Origin: a candidate division SR1 bacterium
Lineage (GTDB): Bacteria; Patescibacteriota; Gracilibacteria; Absconditabacterales; Absconditicoccaceae
Assembly (NCBI GenBank): GCA_007115995.1
Contig: SKJI01000012.1
Span: 1-44,539, forward strand
Reading direction: 5' to 3'
DNA: 44,539 nucleotides
The notes under the pieces were generated by a model, which was given only the letters and a program-made list of their open reading frames with translations, was not told where the DNA came from and ran no database searches. This document shows, in pieces, positions 9,595-18,899 of this stretch. Numbering within the stretch: the first letter of the stretch is position 1; every line of letters starts with the position of its first letter. The translations under genes and the position numbers were made by a program.

Positions 9595-9631
9595 CATATC
9601 AAATTATTTTATACTTTTGTATTAACACATA

Positions 9632-9889
9632 ATGGCACGTTCACTAAAAAAATGATTCCGAGTTCATCCTAAATTAATGAAGAAGGTTAAAAAAATGAAT
9701 GAATCGTGAGAAAAGAAAGTTATCAAGGTCTGGGATAGAGCATCTCAAATCTTACCAGAAATGGTCTGATTCACTTTCGCTGTTCATAATGGTAGACAGT
9801 TTGTTAGTGTTTATGTGAATGAAGAGATGATCTGACATAGGTTATGAGAATTTGCCCCAACAAGAACATTTAGATGACATCCGTTCTAG
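9632..9889 (+). CDS. rpsS: 30S ribosomal protein S19
   Basis: Head protein of the small subunit that contacts S13 and the A-site finger. The 85-residue sequence shows the family core IKVWDRASQILPEMVG, FAVHNGRQFVSVYV, MIGHRLGEFAPTRTF and the C-terminal RGHPF. Residues 2-20 are basic, as is typical. Confidence 0.97.
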
Positions 9890-9939
9890 TGTATCTACCA
9901 TCTTTGTAGTCTTATTTATACATTTATCTGTTACCTCTT

Positions 9940-10287
9940 ATGAATAATAGTCTAACAGCAACATTGAAATATGCAACTCTTTCTACTAAAAAGGTCTGAG
10001 TTGTAGCAAAAATGATTCAATGAAAGCCAGTTAATGAAGTCCTTACATATTTACAGTTTTTGCCAAAAAAGTCGGCAAAAATTCTTTGGAAGTTAGTAAA
10101 GGCTGCATCATCAAATGCATCAAATAATTTGAATATTGCTCCTGATCGTTTGTTTGTAAAAACAGTTGATATTGGTAAATGACCTAAAATTAAAAGATTT
10201 AGATCAGTATGAAGATCAAGAATGCATGGATATATCAAGCATAGATCATTTGTGAGAGTTGTTTTAGATACTATAACTTCAAAATAG
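9940..10287 (+). CDS. rplV: 50S ribosomal protein L22
   Basis: Large-subunit protein whose beta-hairpin lines the exit tunnel. The 115 residues begin with the family pattern LKYATLSTKKVGVVAKMIQG, then LTYLQFLPKKSAKILWKLVKAA and the hairpin region GKGPKIKRFRSVGRSRMHGY. The start is preceded by TTACC rather than a Shine-Dalgarno sequence. The gene ends one base before rpsC. Confidence 0.96.
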
Positions 10288-10288
10288 C

Positions 10289-10954
10289 ATGTGACAAAAA
10301 GCAGATCCTAGAGGATTTAGAGTGTGAATTACTCAACCATGGCCAAGTGAATGGTTTGTTTCAACACAAAAAGACTCATCATCATTCTTTGTTGAAGATA
10401 TTAAAATTAGAGAGTTGATTGAGAAATTTTATTTTAGGTCAGCAATAAGCAAGATCGTAATTAGAAAGGATGTGTCTTGATGAGAAATTCTTATATTTAC
10501 TGCAAAACCTGCTTGAATAATATGAAAAGACTGAAAAACTCTTGAAACATTTGAAAAGAAATTAAAAAAACTTACAGGAAAGCAATTTAAGGTTACTATC
10601 AAAGAAGTGAGAGTTCCTGAGCTGTCTGCAAAAATTATGGCTGAGTTTGCTTGTATGCAACTTGAAAATAGAATATCATATAGAAGAGTAGCAAAATGAG
10701 TCTTGCAAAAAGTAATGGAAAAGTGAGCAATTTGAGTAAAATTCCAAATTGGTTGAAGATTATGATGAGTTGATCTGTCTAGAAGTGAAACGTTCTCAGA
10801 TGGAAGAATTCCACTTCAAACACTAAGAGCTGATGTTGATTACCATTATACAACTGCTTTTACAAAATATGGTATTTTGTGAGTAAAGGTATGGATTTGT
10901 AAGTCAGAAAATACACAAATCTCAAAACAAAAATCTGCAATGGATAAAATTTAA
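10289..10954 (+). CDS. rpsC: 30S ribosomal protein S3
   Basis: Small-subunit head protein at the mRNA entry tunnel. Of its 221 residues, the N-terminal part reads [19 protein letters not shown], the KH domain includes TAKPAGIIGKDGKTLETF (the GxxG loop has TGA glycines), and the C-terminal domain has [20 protein letters not shown] and GGRLGGVDLSRSE. The start codon is followed directly by a TGA glycine codon. It lies one base after the rplV stop, so the two are probably translationally coupled. Confidence 0.97.
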
Positions 10955-10973
10955 TTATTAATTTATTGTTCTA

Positions 10974-11396
10974 ATGGCGTTACTCTCTCCAAATAGATGG
11001 AAACATAGAAAGCAGTTTAGATGAAGACTTAAAGGGAAAGCCTTAAGAGGTAATCGTGTTGCTTTTGGGGAATTCTGAATGAAAGCAATTACTGCTTGAT
11101 ATCTTACTAATAGACAGCTTGAAGCTGCAAGAAAAGTTATTGTTAGGTCAACAAGAAAAGTATGAAAGCTATGGATTAGAGTATTTCCAGATCTTCCATA
11201 TACTAAGAAATGACTTGAAATGCCAATGGGTAAGTGAAAATGAGATGTTGATACATACAGAGTAAGAGTGAAGCCTGGTAAAATTATTTTTGAAGTATCA
11301 TGAATAGATAGAGCTGTAGCTGCCGAGGTATTTAAAAAAGCTGCAGACAAGCTTCCATTGAAAGTAACGCTAATAGAAAAGTGAGAAATTAAGTAA
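10974..11396 (+). CDS. rplP: 50S ribosomal protein L16
   Basis: Large-subunit protein that helps position A-site tRNA. The 140-residue protein starts LLSPNRWKHRKQFRGRLKGKA and contains the conserved ITAGYLTNRQLEAARKVI, IRVFPDLPYTKKGLEMPMG and the C-terminal helix AAEVFKKAADKLP. An antisense open frame of 198 codons covers this gene but has no family features. Confidence 0.97.
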
Positions 11397-11429
11397 CAAT
11401 TGTTTATATATTCTTTAACCATACTACTG

Positions 11430-11633
11430 ATGTCAAAAAAATTAGCAGCAAAAGATCTTCTTTGAAAATCATGCAAGGAATTAGTGAAATTAAGAAATGC
11501 TTTAAGAAAAGAGCTGTTTGATCTCAAAATAAAAAATTCTATAAGAGCACTCAATCAAACGCATCTTATTAGAGTTGCAAGAAGAAATATTGCTAGAGTC
11601 AATCAAGTATTAACTAAAAAAATTAATTCTTAA
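11430..11633 (+). CDS. rpmC: 50S ribosomal protein L29
   Basis: A small two-helix protein near the exit tunnel. At 67 residues it has the normal length and the family pattern: LLGKSCKELVKLRNALRKEL and then RVARRNIARVNQVL. Its position between L16 and S17 is canonical. Confidence 0.93.
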
Positions 11634-11665
11634 TCCCTTTATTATATTATAACATCTTATTACCT

Positions 11666-11935
11666 ATGACAGTAGTTTGAGATAAAAATTTAAGAGAACT
11701 TATTGGAGTTGTTGTAAGTGACGCTTGTGACAAAACTATTACCGTTGTTGTTGAAAGAGTCAAAACACATCCACTTTATAGAAAAAGATATACAGTCAAG
11801 AAGAAATACTATGCTCATGATGAAGATAATACTGCTCGTGCATGAGATAAAGTAAAAATCAGAGAAGCTAGACCAATGAGTAAACTTAAGAGATGGAAAC
11901 TTATTGAAGTAGTTACAGCTTCACAAGTTATCTAA
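11666..11935 (+). CDS. rpsQ: 30S ribosomal protein S17
   Basis: A primary 16S rRNA-binding protein of the 30S body. The 89 residues show the OB-fold signature [25 protein letters not shown] in pieces, followed by [16 protein letters not shown] and [17 protein letters not shown]. The ATG lies one base after a TTACC-T element and has no Shine-Dalgarno sequence. Confidence 0.96.
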
Positions 11936-11963
11936 ATTTTATATCCTTCTAAAATGTAATACA

Positions 11964-12332
11964 ATGATACAACAAGAGTCTAAAGTTATTGTGGCTGACA
12001 ACAGTTGAGCAAAAACTGCAAAAGTTATAAGAGTGCTTAAGTGATCAAGAGCTAGATTTGCAAATATTTGAGATACTGTCGTTGTCGCTATAAAAACTGT
12101 TTCTCCAAGTGGACAAATTGAAAAATGATCTGTACAGTGGTGAGTTGTTGTAAGAGTCAAAAAAGAAATCAGAAGAAATGATTGAACATATATTCGTTTT
12201 GATGATAATGCTATTGCTCTTATAAATAAAACTAGAGAGCCTTTGTGAAAAAGAATATTTGGTCCTGTTGCAAGAGAAGTAAGAGAAAGATGATACAGGC
12301 AGTTGGCTACTATGGCTGAAGAAATAATTTAA
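11964..12332 (+). CDS. rplN: 50S ribosomal protein L14
   Basis: Large-subunit interface protein. At 122 residues it has the standard length, with MIQQESKVIVADNSGAKTAK at the start, the loop RRNDGTYIRFDDNAIALIN and the C-terminal GKRIFGPVARE and LATMAEEII. The NSGAK glycine is TGA. Confidence 0.98.
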
Positions 12333-12359
12333 TTGCTGTGTATATTGTAGGAATATAAT
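12333..12359 (+). promoter_or_regulatory. possible internal promoter between rplN and rplX
   Basis: A perfect TATAAT at 12354-12359 is preceded by TTGCTG at 12333 with a 15-base spacer. The 102-base gap between rplN and rplX is one of the widest in the cluster, which would allow an internal promoter. AT-rich chance occurrence is possible. Confidence 0.3.
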
Positions 12360-12434
12360 GCTTTGTTATATATGTATCATAGCAATATATTCTATACATT
12401 ATTTATTCTATTTATTATATCCTAGTCTAATACT

Positions 12435-12722
12435 ATGAAGAAATTACAAACGTGAGATTCAGTAGTTGTTATCGCTTGAAAACATAAGTGAGCGAAATCA
12501 ACAATTACATCTATCAATGAAAATTGGGTAGTTCTCAAATGAGTGAACCTCCAAAAAAAAGCTGTTAAGTGAGAGTGATTTAAAGAAATTGAATGACCAA
12601 TTCAAATCTCTAATATTGCTCACCGGGACAGTACAGCATCTGCTCCTTCTAGAGTGTGAGTGAGAGCAACAAAGTCTTGAAAGGAAAGATTTTATAAAAA
12701 GAGTGGTAACAAGGTTGCATAA
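12435..12722 (+). CDS. rplX: 50S ribosomal protein L24
   Basis: One of the assembly initiators of the large subunit, with a KOW motif. Its 95 residues include LQTGDSVVVIAGKHKGAKSTIT (KOW, residues about 4-26), GVNLQKKAVKG and IQISNIAHRDS. All glycines of the KOW motif are TGA codons. The lone GGT is near the C-terminus. Confidence 0.95.
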
Positions 12723-12769
12723 TCATCACTGTTCATATGTTTATTGGTTTATAGCTATTACTAATGTAA

Positions 12770-13309
12770 TTACAAAAAAAATACAACGATTCATGAAAGA
12801 AAAGCTTACAGGAAAAATTGTGACTCAAAAATCCTCATCAGCTTCCGCAATTACAAAAAATTGTTGTTGCAATGTGAATTTGATCTGTCGCAACGAGAAA
12901 GTGAGTAAAAGACTTTTCAGAGTTAGAAGATAACTTAAAGGCTATTACTTGACAAGCTCCACAGTTAATTTACTCTAAGAAATCAGTTTCGAACTTTAAA
13001 TTGAGGGAGTGAATGCCAGTAATGTTACGTTGTACCCTCAGATGAAGTAAGGCTTATGATTTTATTGAAAGATTAACATCATATGTCTTCCCTAGAGTAA
13101 GAGATTTCGAATGATTGTCTACTAAAAAGTTTGATTGACGTGGGAATTACTCAATGTGACTCAAAGACTTAGTTGTCTTTCCTGAGATCAATCCAGAAGA
13201 TATCAAGATTCCAATGTGATTACAAATTACTTTTGCTACAAGCGCTAATACCAATGAGGATGCTCAAGCACTATTAGAGTCTCTTGGTATTATCTTCAAA
13301 AAAGCTTAA
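12770..13309 (+). CDS. rplE: 50S ribosomal protein L5, start codon unresolved
   Basis: Large-subunit protein that binds 5S rRNA and P-site tRNA. From the first codon after the last in-frame stop there are 179 codons, exactly the family length, and homology runs from the beginning: LQKKYNDSGKKSLQEKLG, KNPHQLPQLQKIVVAMGIG, TGQAPQLIYSKKSVSNFKLR, VFPRVRDFEGL, FDGRGNYSMGLKD and FPEI. The start is anomalous. The only nearby in-frame ATG (12764-12766) is followed immediately by TAA, after which the L5 sequence begins with TTA. The next normal in-frame start is TTG at 12818, which would delete 16 conserved residues. Readthrough, a non-standard start, a mutation or a sequence error are all possible. 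The gene identity is certain. Confidence 0.93.
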
Positions 13310-13356
13310 CAACTCTTATTATATTCTATTCTATTTACCTACTATATATTACTATT

Positions 13357-13617
13357 ATGGCTAGAAAAGCACTTATTGTAAAACAGCAAAAATTAGCAAA
13401 GAAAAGACAAAGAATTTATGAAGAAATGAAGAAAGCTAAGGAGGCGTGACTGCCGTATACTCCACCCAAAAATTGGAGGCCAACTAAATTCTATAATAGA
13501 TGTCAAACTTCTTGAAAGACTAGATCATATATGAGAGACTTTTGAGTGAGTAGGCAAGCGTTTAGAAGATATGCAAGAGAGGGAATAATTATGTGAGTAA
13601 GAAAGTCCTCTTGGTAA
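13357..13617 (+). CDS. rpsN: 30S ribosomal protein S14
   Basis: Small-subunit head protein. The 86-residue form has a basic helix ARKALIVKQQKLAKKRQRIY at the start and ends with the family core NRCQTSGKTRSYMRDFG, VSRQAFRRYAREG and RKSSW. Only one Cys is present, so this is the zinc-free type, but it is shorter than the E. coli protein (about 100 residues). Confidence 0.96.
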
Positions 13618-13677
13618 TATGTGTGTAAAATTAACTATACTTCTCTATCTACCCTTTTAATTTACTTGAGTACAACA

Positions 13678-14082
13678 ATGACATTTGTGAATGCTCCTAT
13701 ACATGATTTATTAATCAGAATCAAGAATGCATATTTGGCTAGAAGATATGTAGTCAATAATGTAGTATATTCTAAATTCAAGGTTCAGGTTCTAGATCTT
13801 TTGCAAAGATTTAAGTTTATTAGTTCTTATGAGATCAATGATGATTCGTGAATTAAAACACTTTCAGTTTTTCTCAATACATCATGATCACTTAATGAAG
13901 ATGTTCCTGTAATCAAATTCTATTCAAAACCATCAAGAAGATGGTATATTTGATGGAAAGAGATACATCCAGTTGCATGATGAATTTGAATTGGTATACT
14001 TTCTACTAGTCAATGACTTATGGCTGCTCATGAAGCAAAAAAGAAGAAAATTTGATGAGAGCTTATTGCAGAAATTTACTAG
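13678..14082 (+). CDS. rpsH: 30S ribosomal protein S8
   Basis: A primary 16S rRNA-binding protein and regulator of spc operons in other bacteria. It has 134 residues: start PIHDLLIRIKNAYLARR, middle KFISSYEINDDSGIKTLSV and a C-terminal RNA-binding segment GGIGIGILSTSQGLMAAHEA (the STS loop), ending in GGELIAEIY. Ends in TAG. Confidence 0.96.
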
Positions 14083-14121
14083 TTTTTACTGGTTTGTTTA
14101 CTTATTGTTACCTTATAGATA

Positions 14122-14667
14122 ATGTCTAGAATTGGAAAATTACCTATCACAATCCCTCAAGGTGTTACTGTCACTGTTGCTGATAGTTTGGTTACTGTTG
14201 TGTGACCAAAATGAACATTAACACAATCATTAGTCGCTTGAGTTGTCGTTACAGTCAATGAAAGTGATGTTATTGTTTCTGTCGAGCATGAGGAGCTTAA
14301 AGCTTTTTGGGGTCTTACAAGAGCTTTGATAAATAATATGATTATTTGAGTGACTGAATGATATGAAAAAAAACTACAAGTCATTTGAGTGTGATATTCA
14401 GCAAAAGTGCAATGAAAATCATTAATACTTAATTTGTGATATTCACACCCTATTAACCATACACTACCTGATATAGTAGATGGAACAGTAGAGAAAGATC
14501 CAAAATGAAACGATATGATTGTCCTAACATCTATAAATAAACAACAATTATGAGAACAAGCAGCAAAAATAAGATCGTATAGAAAGCCAGAGCCATATAA
14601 GTGAAAATGAGTAAGATACTGGTGAGAGCAAATTAAAATGAAAGCATGAAAAACTGCTACTAAATAG
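14122..14667 (+). CDS. rplF: 50S ribosomal protein L6
   Basis: Large-subunit protein close to the factor-binding site. The 181 residues match the family: MSRIGKLPITIPQGV, WGLTRALINNMIIGVTEGYE, LQVIGVGYSAKVQGKSLILN, LGYSHPI and the conserved second-domain signature RKPEPYKGKGVRY. Most glycines are TGA. Confidence 0.97.
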
Positions 14668-14707
14668 TACATAATAGTTTACCTTTATATATTATTATCT
14701 ATATCTT

Positions 14708-15064
14708 ATGCACACATTAGCTAAGCAATCAAAAGCAAAGAATGCGCGTTATGCAAGAAGAAAGCATAGAACAAATATTATTACCAAAGAAACATCATCT
14801 TTGCCAAGACTGATTGTAAACAGATCTGTTAAACATATTTTTGCTCAGATTGTTGATAGAAGTTGAGTCGTTATTGCTGCATTGTCAGATAAATGACAAA
14901 CGTGAACAAAATCAGAAAAGGCTTTTGCAACAGGTAAAGCTTTGGCTGCACTTGCTCTTAAAGCATGATGTGAACAGGTTGTTTTTGATAGAAATGGATT
15001 TCTTTTCCATGGAAGAGTAAAACAACTTGCTGAATGAGCAAGATCTTGATGATTACAATTCTAA
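14708..15064 (+). CDS. rplR: 50S ribosomal protein L18
   Basis: Binds 5S rRNA together with L5. Its 118 residues include the basic start QSKAKNARYARRKHR, PRLIVNRSVKHIFAQIVD, FATGKALAALALKAG and the conserved C-terminal VVFDRNGFLFHGRVKQLAEGA in pieces. Confidence 0.96.
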
Positions 15065-15091
15065 TTATTTATTACCTATTACCCTATTTTT

Positions 15092-15649
15092 ATGGCTAGA
15101 GATAACAATAGAAGAAACAGACAAAAACCAAAAAAAGAATTTGATGAAGTTCTTTTGGAGGTGAGAAGAGTAACAAGAGTTACTACTTGATGAAGACAGT
15201 TGTCATTTAGAGCGATTGTACTTATTTGAAATAAAAAATGAAAGGTCGCATTGTGAGTTGCAAAGTGATCTGACGTTGCTATTGCTGTACAAAAAGCGAC
15301 ACGTGAGGCATATAAGTCTATTATTGAGGCTCCTATAACTGATGCATTGAGTGTCCCTTATGAGCAAGTTACAAAATATAAGGCTGCGGTTGTAAAACTT
15401 ATTCCTGCTGCTCAAGGTACAGGTTTGAAAGCATGATCTTCAGTAAGAATGGTTCTTGAACTTGCTGGGTACAATAATATTCTATCAAAAATTATGTGAA
15501 CAAACAATAAGTTAAATAATGCTATTGCAACTATTCGTGCATTAGGTACCTTCAAACAATGAAAAGTAACGAAAAAGCAAAAAAATACTGAAGATAAACC
15601 TACCGAAGAAGTTGTTGAAAAAAAGACAAAAAAAGCTACTAAAGAATAA
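15092..15649 (+). CDS. rpsE: 30S ribosomal protein S5
   Basis: Small-subunit protein involved in decoding accuracy and mRNA unwinding. The 185-residue protein has the double-stranded RNA-binding-like half RVTRVTTGGRQLSFRAIVLIG and VALGVAKGSDVAIAVQKA, the second half with VKLIPAAQGTGLKAGSSVR and VLELAGYNNI, and a C-terminal Lys/Glu-rich tail of about 25 residues. L30, which follows S5 in most bacteria, is absent; rplO comes next. Confidence 0.97.
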
Positions 15650-15678
15650 TGTTTTACTATTAATATCTGTTTGTAACA

Positions 15679-16134
15679 ATGGCGCTACACGAACTACAAC
15701 AATCTCCATGAATCAAAAAAAAACCATTTAGACTATGAAGATGAAATAGTGCAAGAAAAGGTAATTACTCTGGAAAGTGAGTAAAATGACAATCTGCAAG
15801 ATCAGGATGAGGAGTACCTAATTGGTTTGAAGGATGACAAACTCCTTTGCATATGAGATTGCCAAAATTAAGATGATTTAAAAGACACCCTAAGTTTATT
15901 AATAAGGCAACACCTGTATCTCTTTTGAAATTAGCTCAAGATGAAAGAATTAAAGATTGAGCAACTATTGATATGGCATTGCTTGTGTCACACTGATACT
16001 GTTCTTCGGAGAACACTCGTGTAAAAATACTTTGATCAGATAGCATTGATAAAGCACTAAAGTTTGTATGAATAGAAGAATTTTCAGCATGAGCAAAAAA
16101 GGCGATTGAAGCTGCATGATGATCAATAAGTTAG
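15679..16134 (+). CDS. rplO: 50S ribosomal protein L15
   Basis: Large-subunit assembly protein. The 151 residues show the glycine-rich N-terminal extension (GRGNSARKGNYSGKGVKGQ and ARSGGG, almost all glycines TGA), FEGGQTPLHMRLPKLRGFKR, TPVSLLKLAQ and the C-terminal VKILGSDSIDKALKFV. Because of the glycine content it is one of the genes most broken up under the standard code. Confidence 0.96.
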
Positions 16135-16179
16135 TAGTTTGTAAATATTATTTTTTTTATTCTAGATTGTATTGTGATC

Positions 16180-17505
16180 ATGGAACAATTCATTAGGTAT
16201 ATTACTGATATGGTATCTAACCCAACGGTTAGAAAAAAATTGTTATATACCATTATGATTTTGGTTATATATAGATTCTTGGTGTTTATTCCTGTTCCAT
16301 TTGCTGATGTTGGACAAATTTTGTGATGAACACTTTGATCATGAACAGGTACTTGATTGGAGTACTTTGCAATGCTTTTGTGAGGTACATTAGAAAACTT
16401 TGCAATTATTGCTGTGTGATTGATTCCATATATTAATGCATCTATTGTTATGCAGTTACTTACAGCTGTTGTGCCGGCTCTTGAAGAGTTGCAAGAACAA
16501 GGAGAACAATGAACACAAAAAATACAGCAATATACGAGATGGTTAACATTCCCGTTTGCTTTTTTGCAATCTATCTGAATGGTTTATTTTATCAACTTTT
16601 TATTGGGTTGAACGGTAATCCCAACAGATTTTGGAACAATTCTCTTATCAGCATTTGCTCTTTCTGTTTGAAGTATTTTAATGCTTTGGTTATGAGAGCT
16701 TATCACTGAAAAATGAATTTCAAATGGTATATCAATTTTGATTTTTGCATCAATTATTGCAGGTATAACCTCGCAAGTCTATCAGTATATTTCAGTATCG
16801 TGAAGTGACTTATTATGAATTATAATCTTTATGCTTGTTATAGTATTAGCATTAATCATTTTATCCGTCTTGTTAATTAAGACAAGGAAGGATATTCCTG
16901 TGATTTATGCCAGACAGTGACAGGTTCAGGAGACAGCAAGTCTTCCAATTCCTCTTAATCCAGTAGGAATGATTCCAATTATTTTTGCTATTGCATTTGC
17001 TTCGTTCCCCTATCTCTTGTCTCAGATTGTTATTAATATGTGAAGTCAAAATCAATCAATGCAGTCAGTAGCAATTCGGATAGAACAAAACTTCAACATA
17101 TATGTTGAGAATCCATGATGGTTAGTTATTATCTTTTATTTTATTTTGATTGTATTATTTACGTTTTTTTATGCTATGATTACTTTCAATCCAGATAAAA
17201 TAGCAGATACAATTCAAAAGAGGTGATGATTTATTCCATGAATCAGACCGTGAGAAGAAACTGCAACATATCTCAATAAAGTACTTATGCATCTTTGTTT
17301 TTGGTGAGGAATGTGATTAGCTTTTATAGGAAACTATACGTACTTATTGTCTAAAATACCTTTTGTCCAACAAGCTGCACAGTCAATTGGTACAATTCCA
17401 GTAATTGTTCAAGGTGCTTGAGTGATTATTATTGTTTGAGTTGTTCAAGAATTAATTAATAAGATTGATGCAGAATTATTGATGGAAAAATATGATAAGA
17501 TTTAA
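16180..17505 (+). CDS. secY: Sec translocase channel subunit SecY
   Basis: The membrane channel that carries unfolded proteins across, or into, the cytoplasmic membrane. Its 441 residues are mostly hydrophobic, with about ten predicted membrane segments. Family signatures are the TM1 end IPVPFADV, GLIPYINASIVMQLLT (plug and TM2 region), ISNGISILIFASIIAG, IPLNPVGMIPIIFA and the cytosolic loop PDKIADTIQKRGGFIPGIRPG with the conserved arginines. It closes the cluster; adk, map and infA, which often follow, are not here. SecF is encoded at 40203. Confidence 0.98.
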
Positions 17506-17558
17506 TTTGATCTTACCCTTATAGAATAATTTCGATAAACATATAATGTAAATATTAC

Positions 17559-17588
17559 AAAAAAAGGATGATTGATGCATCCTTTTTT
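17559..17588. terminator. terminator of the S10-spc cluster, probably bidirectional
   Basis: An 11-bp stem (AAAAAAGGATG / CATCCTTTTTT) with a 7-base loop lies 54 bases after the secY stop and faces the end of the minus-strand ATP-grasp gene. It has A-runs on one side and T-runs on the other, so it can work on both strands. Confidence 0.88.
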
Positions 17589-17619
17589 ATGATTAATTTT
17601 GTGTAGATAGAAACATGCT

Positions 17620-18855
17620 CTATATATCATTATTTTTTTGTTTTTTCTGCAAGAGTATTGACTTATATGTTTTTATGATTTCTCGAATTTTTTTGTTGTT
17701 TTGGAAAAATGAGATTCACTTTTTGAGAAATGATTGACGTATGACACAAAAATATCTCCACCATCCATGCTTGTGGATAAGTTTAATGTCTGGATTTTTT
17801 TTATTACTTTGTGCAATTGCAACGAGTTTGCTAAAATGATTATCGAGTAGATGATATTTTTCATGTACTGAGAGCGCGCTATCATAAACGACAGTTGGAA
17901 TTCATCATCCTGCGTTACATTCTATTACTTTACAATCTCATGACAGGAGTGCTTCAAGAGATGGTGCTTTGATATCGAATCTTCATGCGCAGATAAATGA
18001 TGGTTCTAAATGTTTAGTAAGTTTTTTGATGACTGTAAGAAGATCTTGCTCTTGCTTTTCAGTAAGATGTATAGTGATATATTTAGTTCAATACTCAATA
18101 CTTGCTGTACGGACAATACTGTGTGTTGTTCATGATTCAGGTATTGAATGCAGAAAATTTTCCTGATTTTCTTCTAATCGCTTGATAATGTTATTATTGT
18201 GACGTGTATCTCTATCGCTTTGCTGAATAAGCTGAAGAATCGTGTCTTTACTGTTTCATTGTACCGTAGGAATATCTCTAAGTGATAATCATCATGTTTG
18301 TATTTCAATATCACCATCCTGGTTGTAGTACTTATAGAATTGGATACAGTATTCTTCTTGGTATGTACAGTATTCTTGTATATATGAGTGATATCATTTT
18401 CTTTCTTTGTTTGCAACTTTTTCAAAATGAATGTTTAGCGCTTTTTCATTATCAATAAAATAGATGCCTAGTCATCTTTCCCCCTGTATCGGTTTGATCA
18501 TGAGCGGGTATTCTAATTTATGATAGTCAGGATGCGATATAACAGCATTGTATGTTAAACCACTCCCTGCTGGGAATGTAATTGATTGAATTCTCTGTCT
18601 ATTTGGTATTTTTTTGTCGATAGCAGTTTTGTCATACTCTGTGAGTCATCAGTATTCAATTCAAGGATTAGCTCGACTGAGTAGAGGAATATATTTTCGT
18701 CGTTTGTAGATAGTTGGTCCAAACTGTACAAGATATGGCAATTCTTCTCGTGTTTTTTCTTGAGATAAAAGATAATCATTAATTTTTGTTATCAATGAGT
18801 TATAGAATGTCGCTGATTTTATCATTACATCTTTATTCTGATTTATTTTTTTCAT
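17620..18855 (-). CDS. ATP-grasp ligase-like protein
   Basis: A 411-residue protein with the marks of an ATP-grasp enzyme. The nucleotide-binding segment PLMIKPIQGERGLGI is at about residues 115-130. The metal-binding core is at about 290-325, with FDIKAPSLEALLSGD and VIECNAGGGIPT. The following YDSALSVHEKYHLL pattern resembles D-alanine-D-alanine-ligase-like ATP-grasp proteins, where this part reads E-x-N and then H/V-YD. ATP-grasp enzymes join a carboxylate to an amine or thiol; the substrates here cannot be read from sequence. It lies 44 bases downstream of the giant surface protein on the same strand and is probably cotranscribed, which could mean cell-wall or surface-protein modification. 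The start is the first ATG after the preceding stop. Confidence 0.75.
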
Positions 18856-18899
18856 CTCGATGGCACTATATCAATATAGATGATAATTGCAAATAAAGC

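Noticed and set aside
10958-11554. 198-codon antisense frame over rplP and rpmC
   Set aside because: It lies entirely on the strand opposite two certain ribosomal genes and resembles no family.
12703-12933. 76-codon frame in the rplX-rplE region, as an rplE start by frameshift at the A8 run
   Set aside because: L5-like sequence begins before any sensible shift point and no start with L5-like residues exists in that frame.
14157-14672. 171-codon antisense frame over rplF
   Set aside because: Shadow of a certain ribosomal gene.
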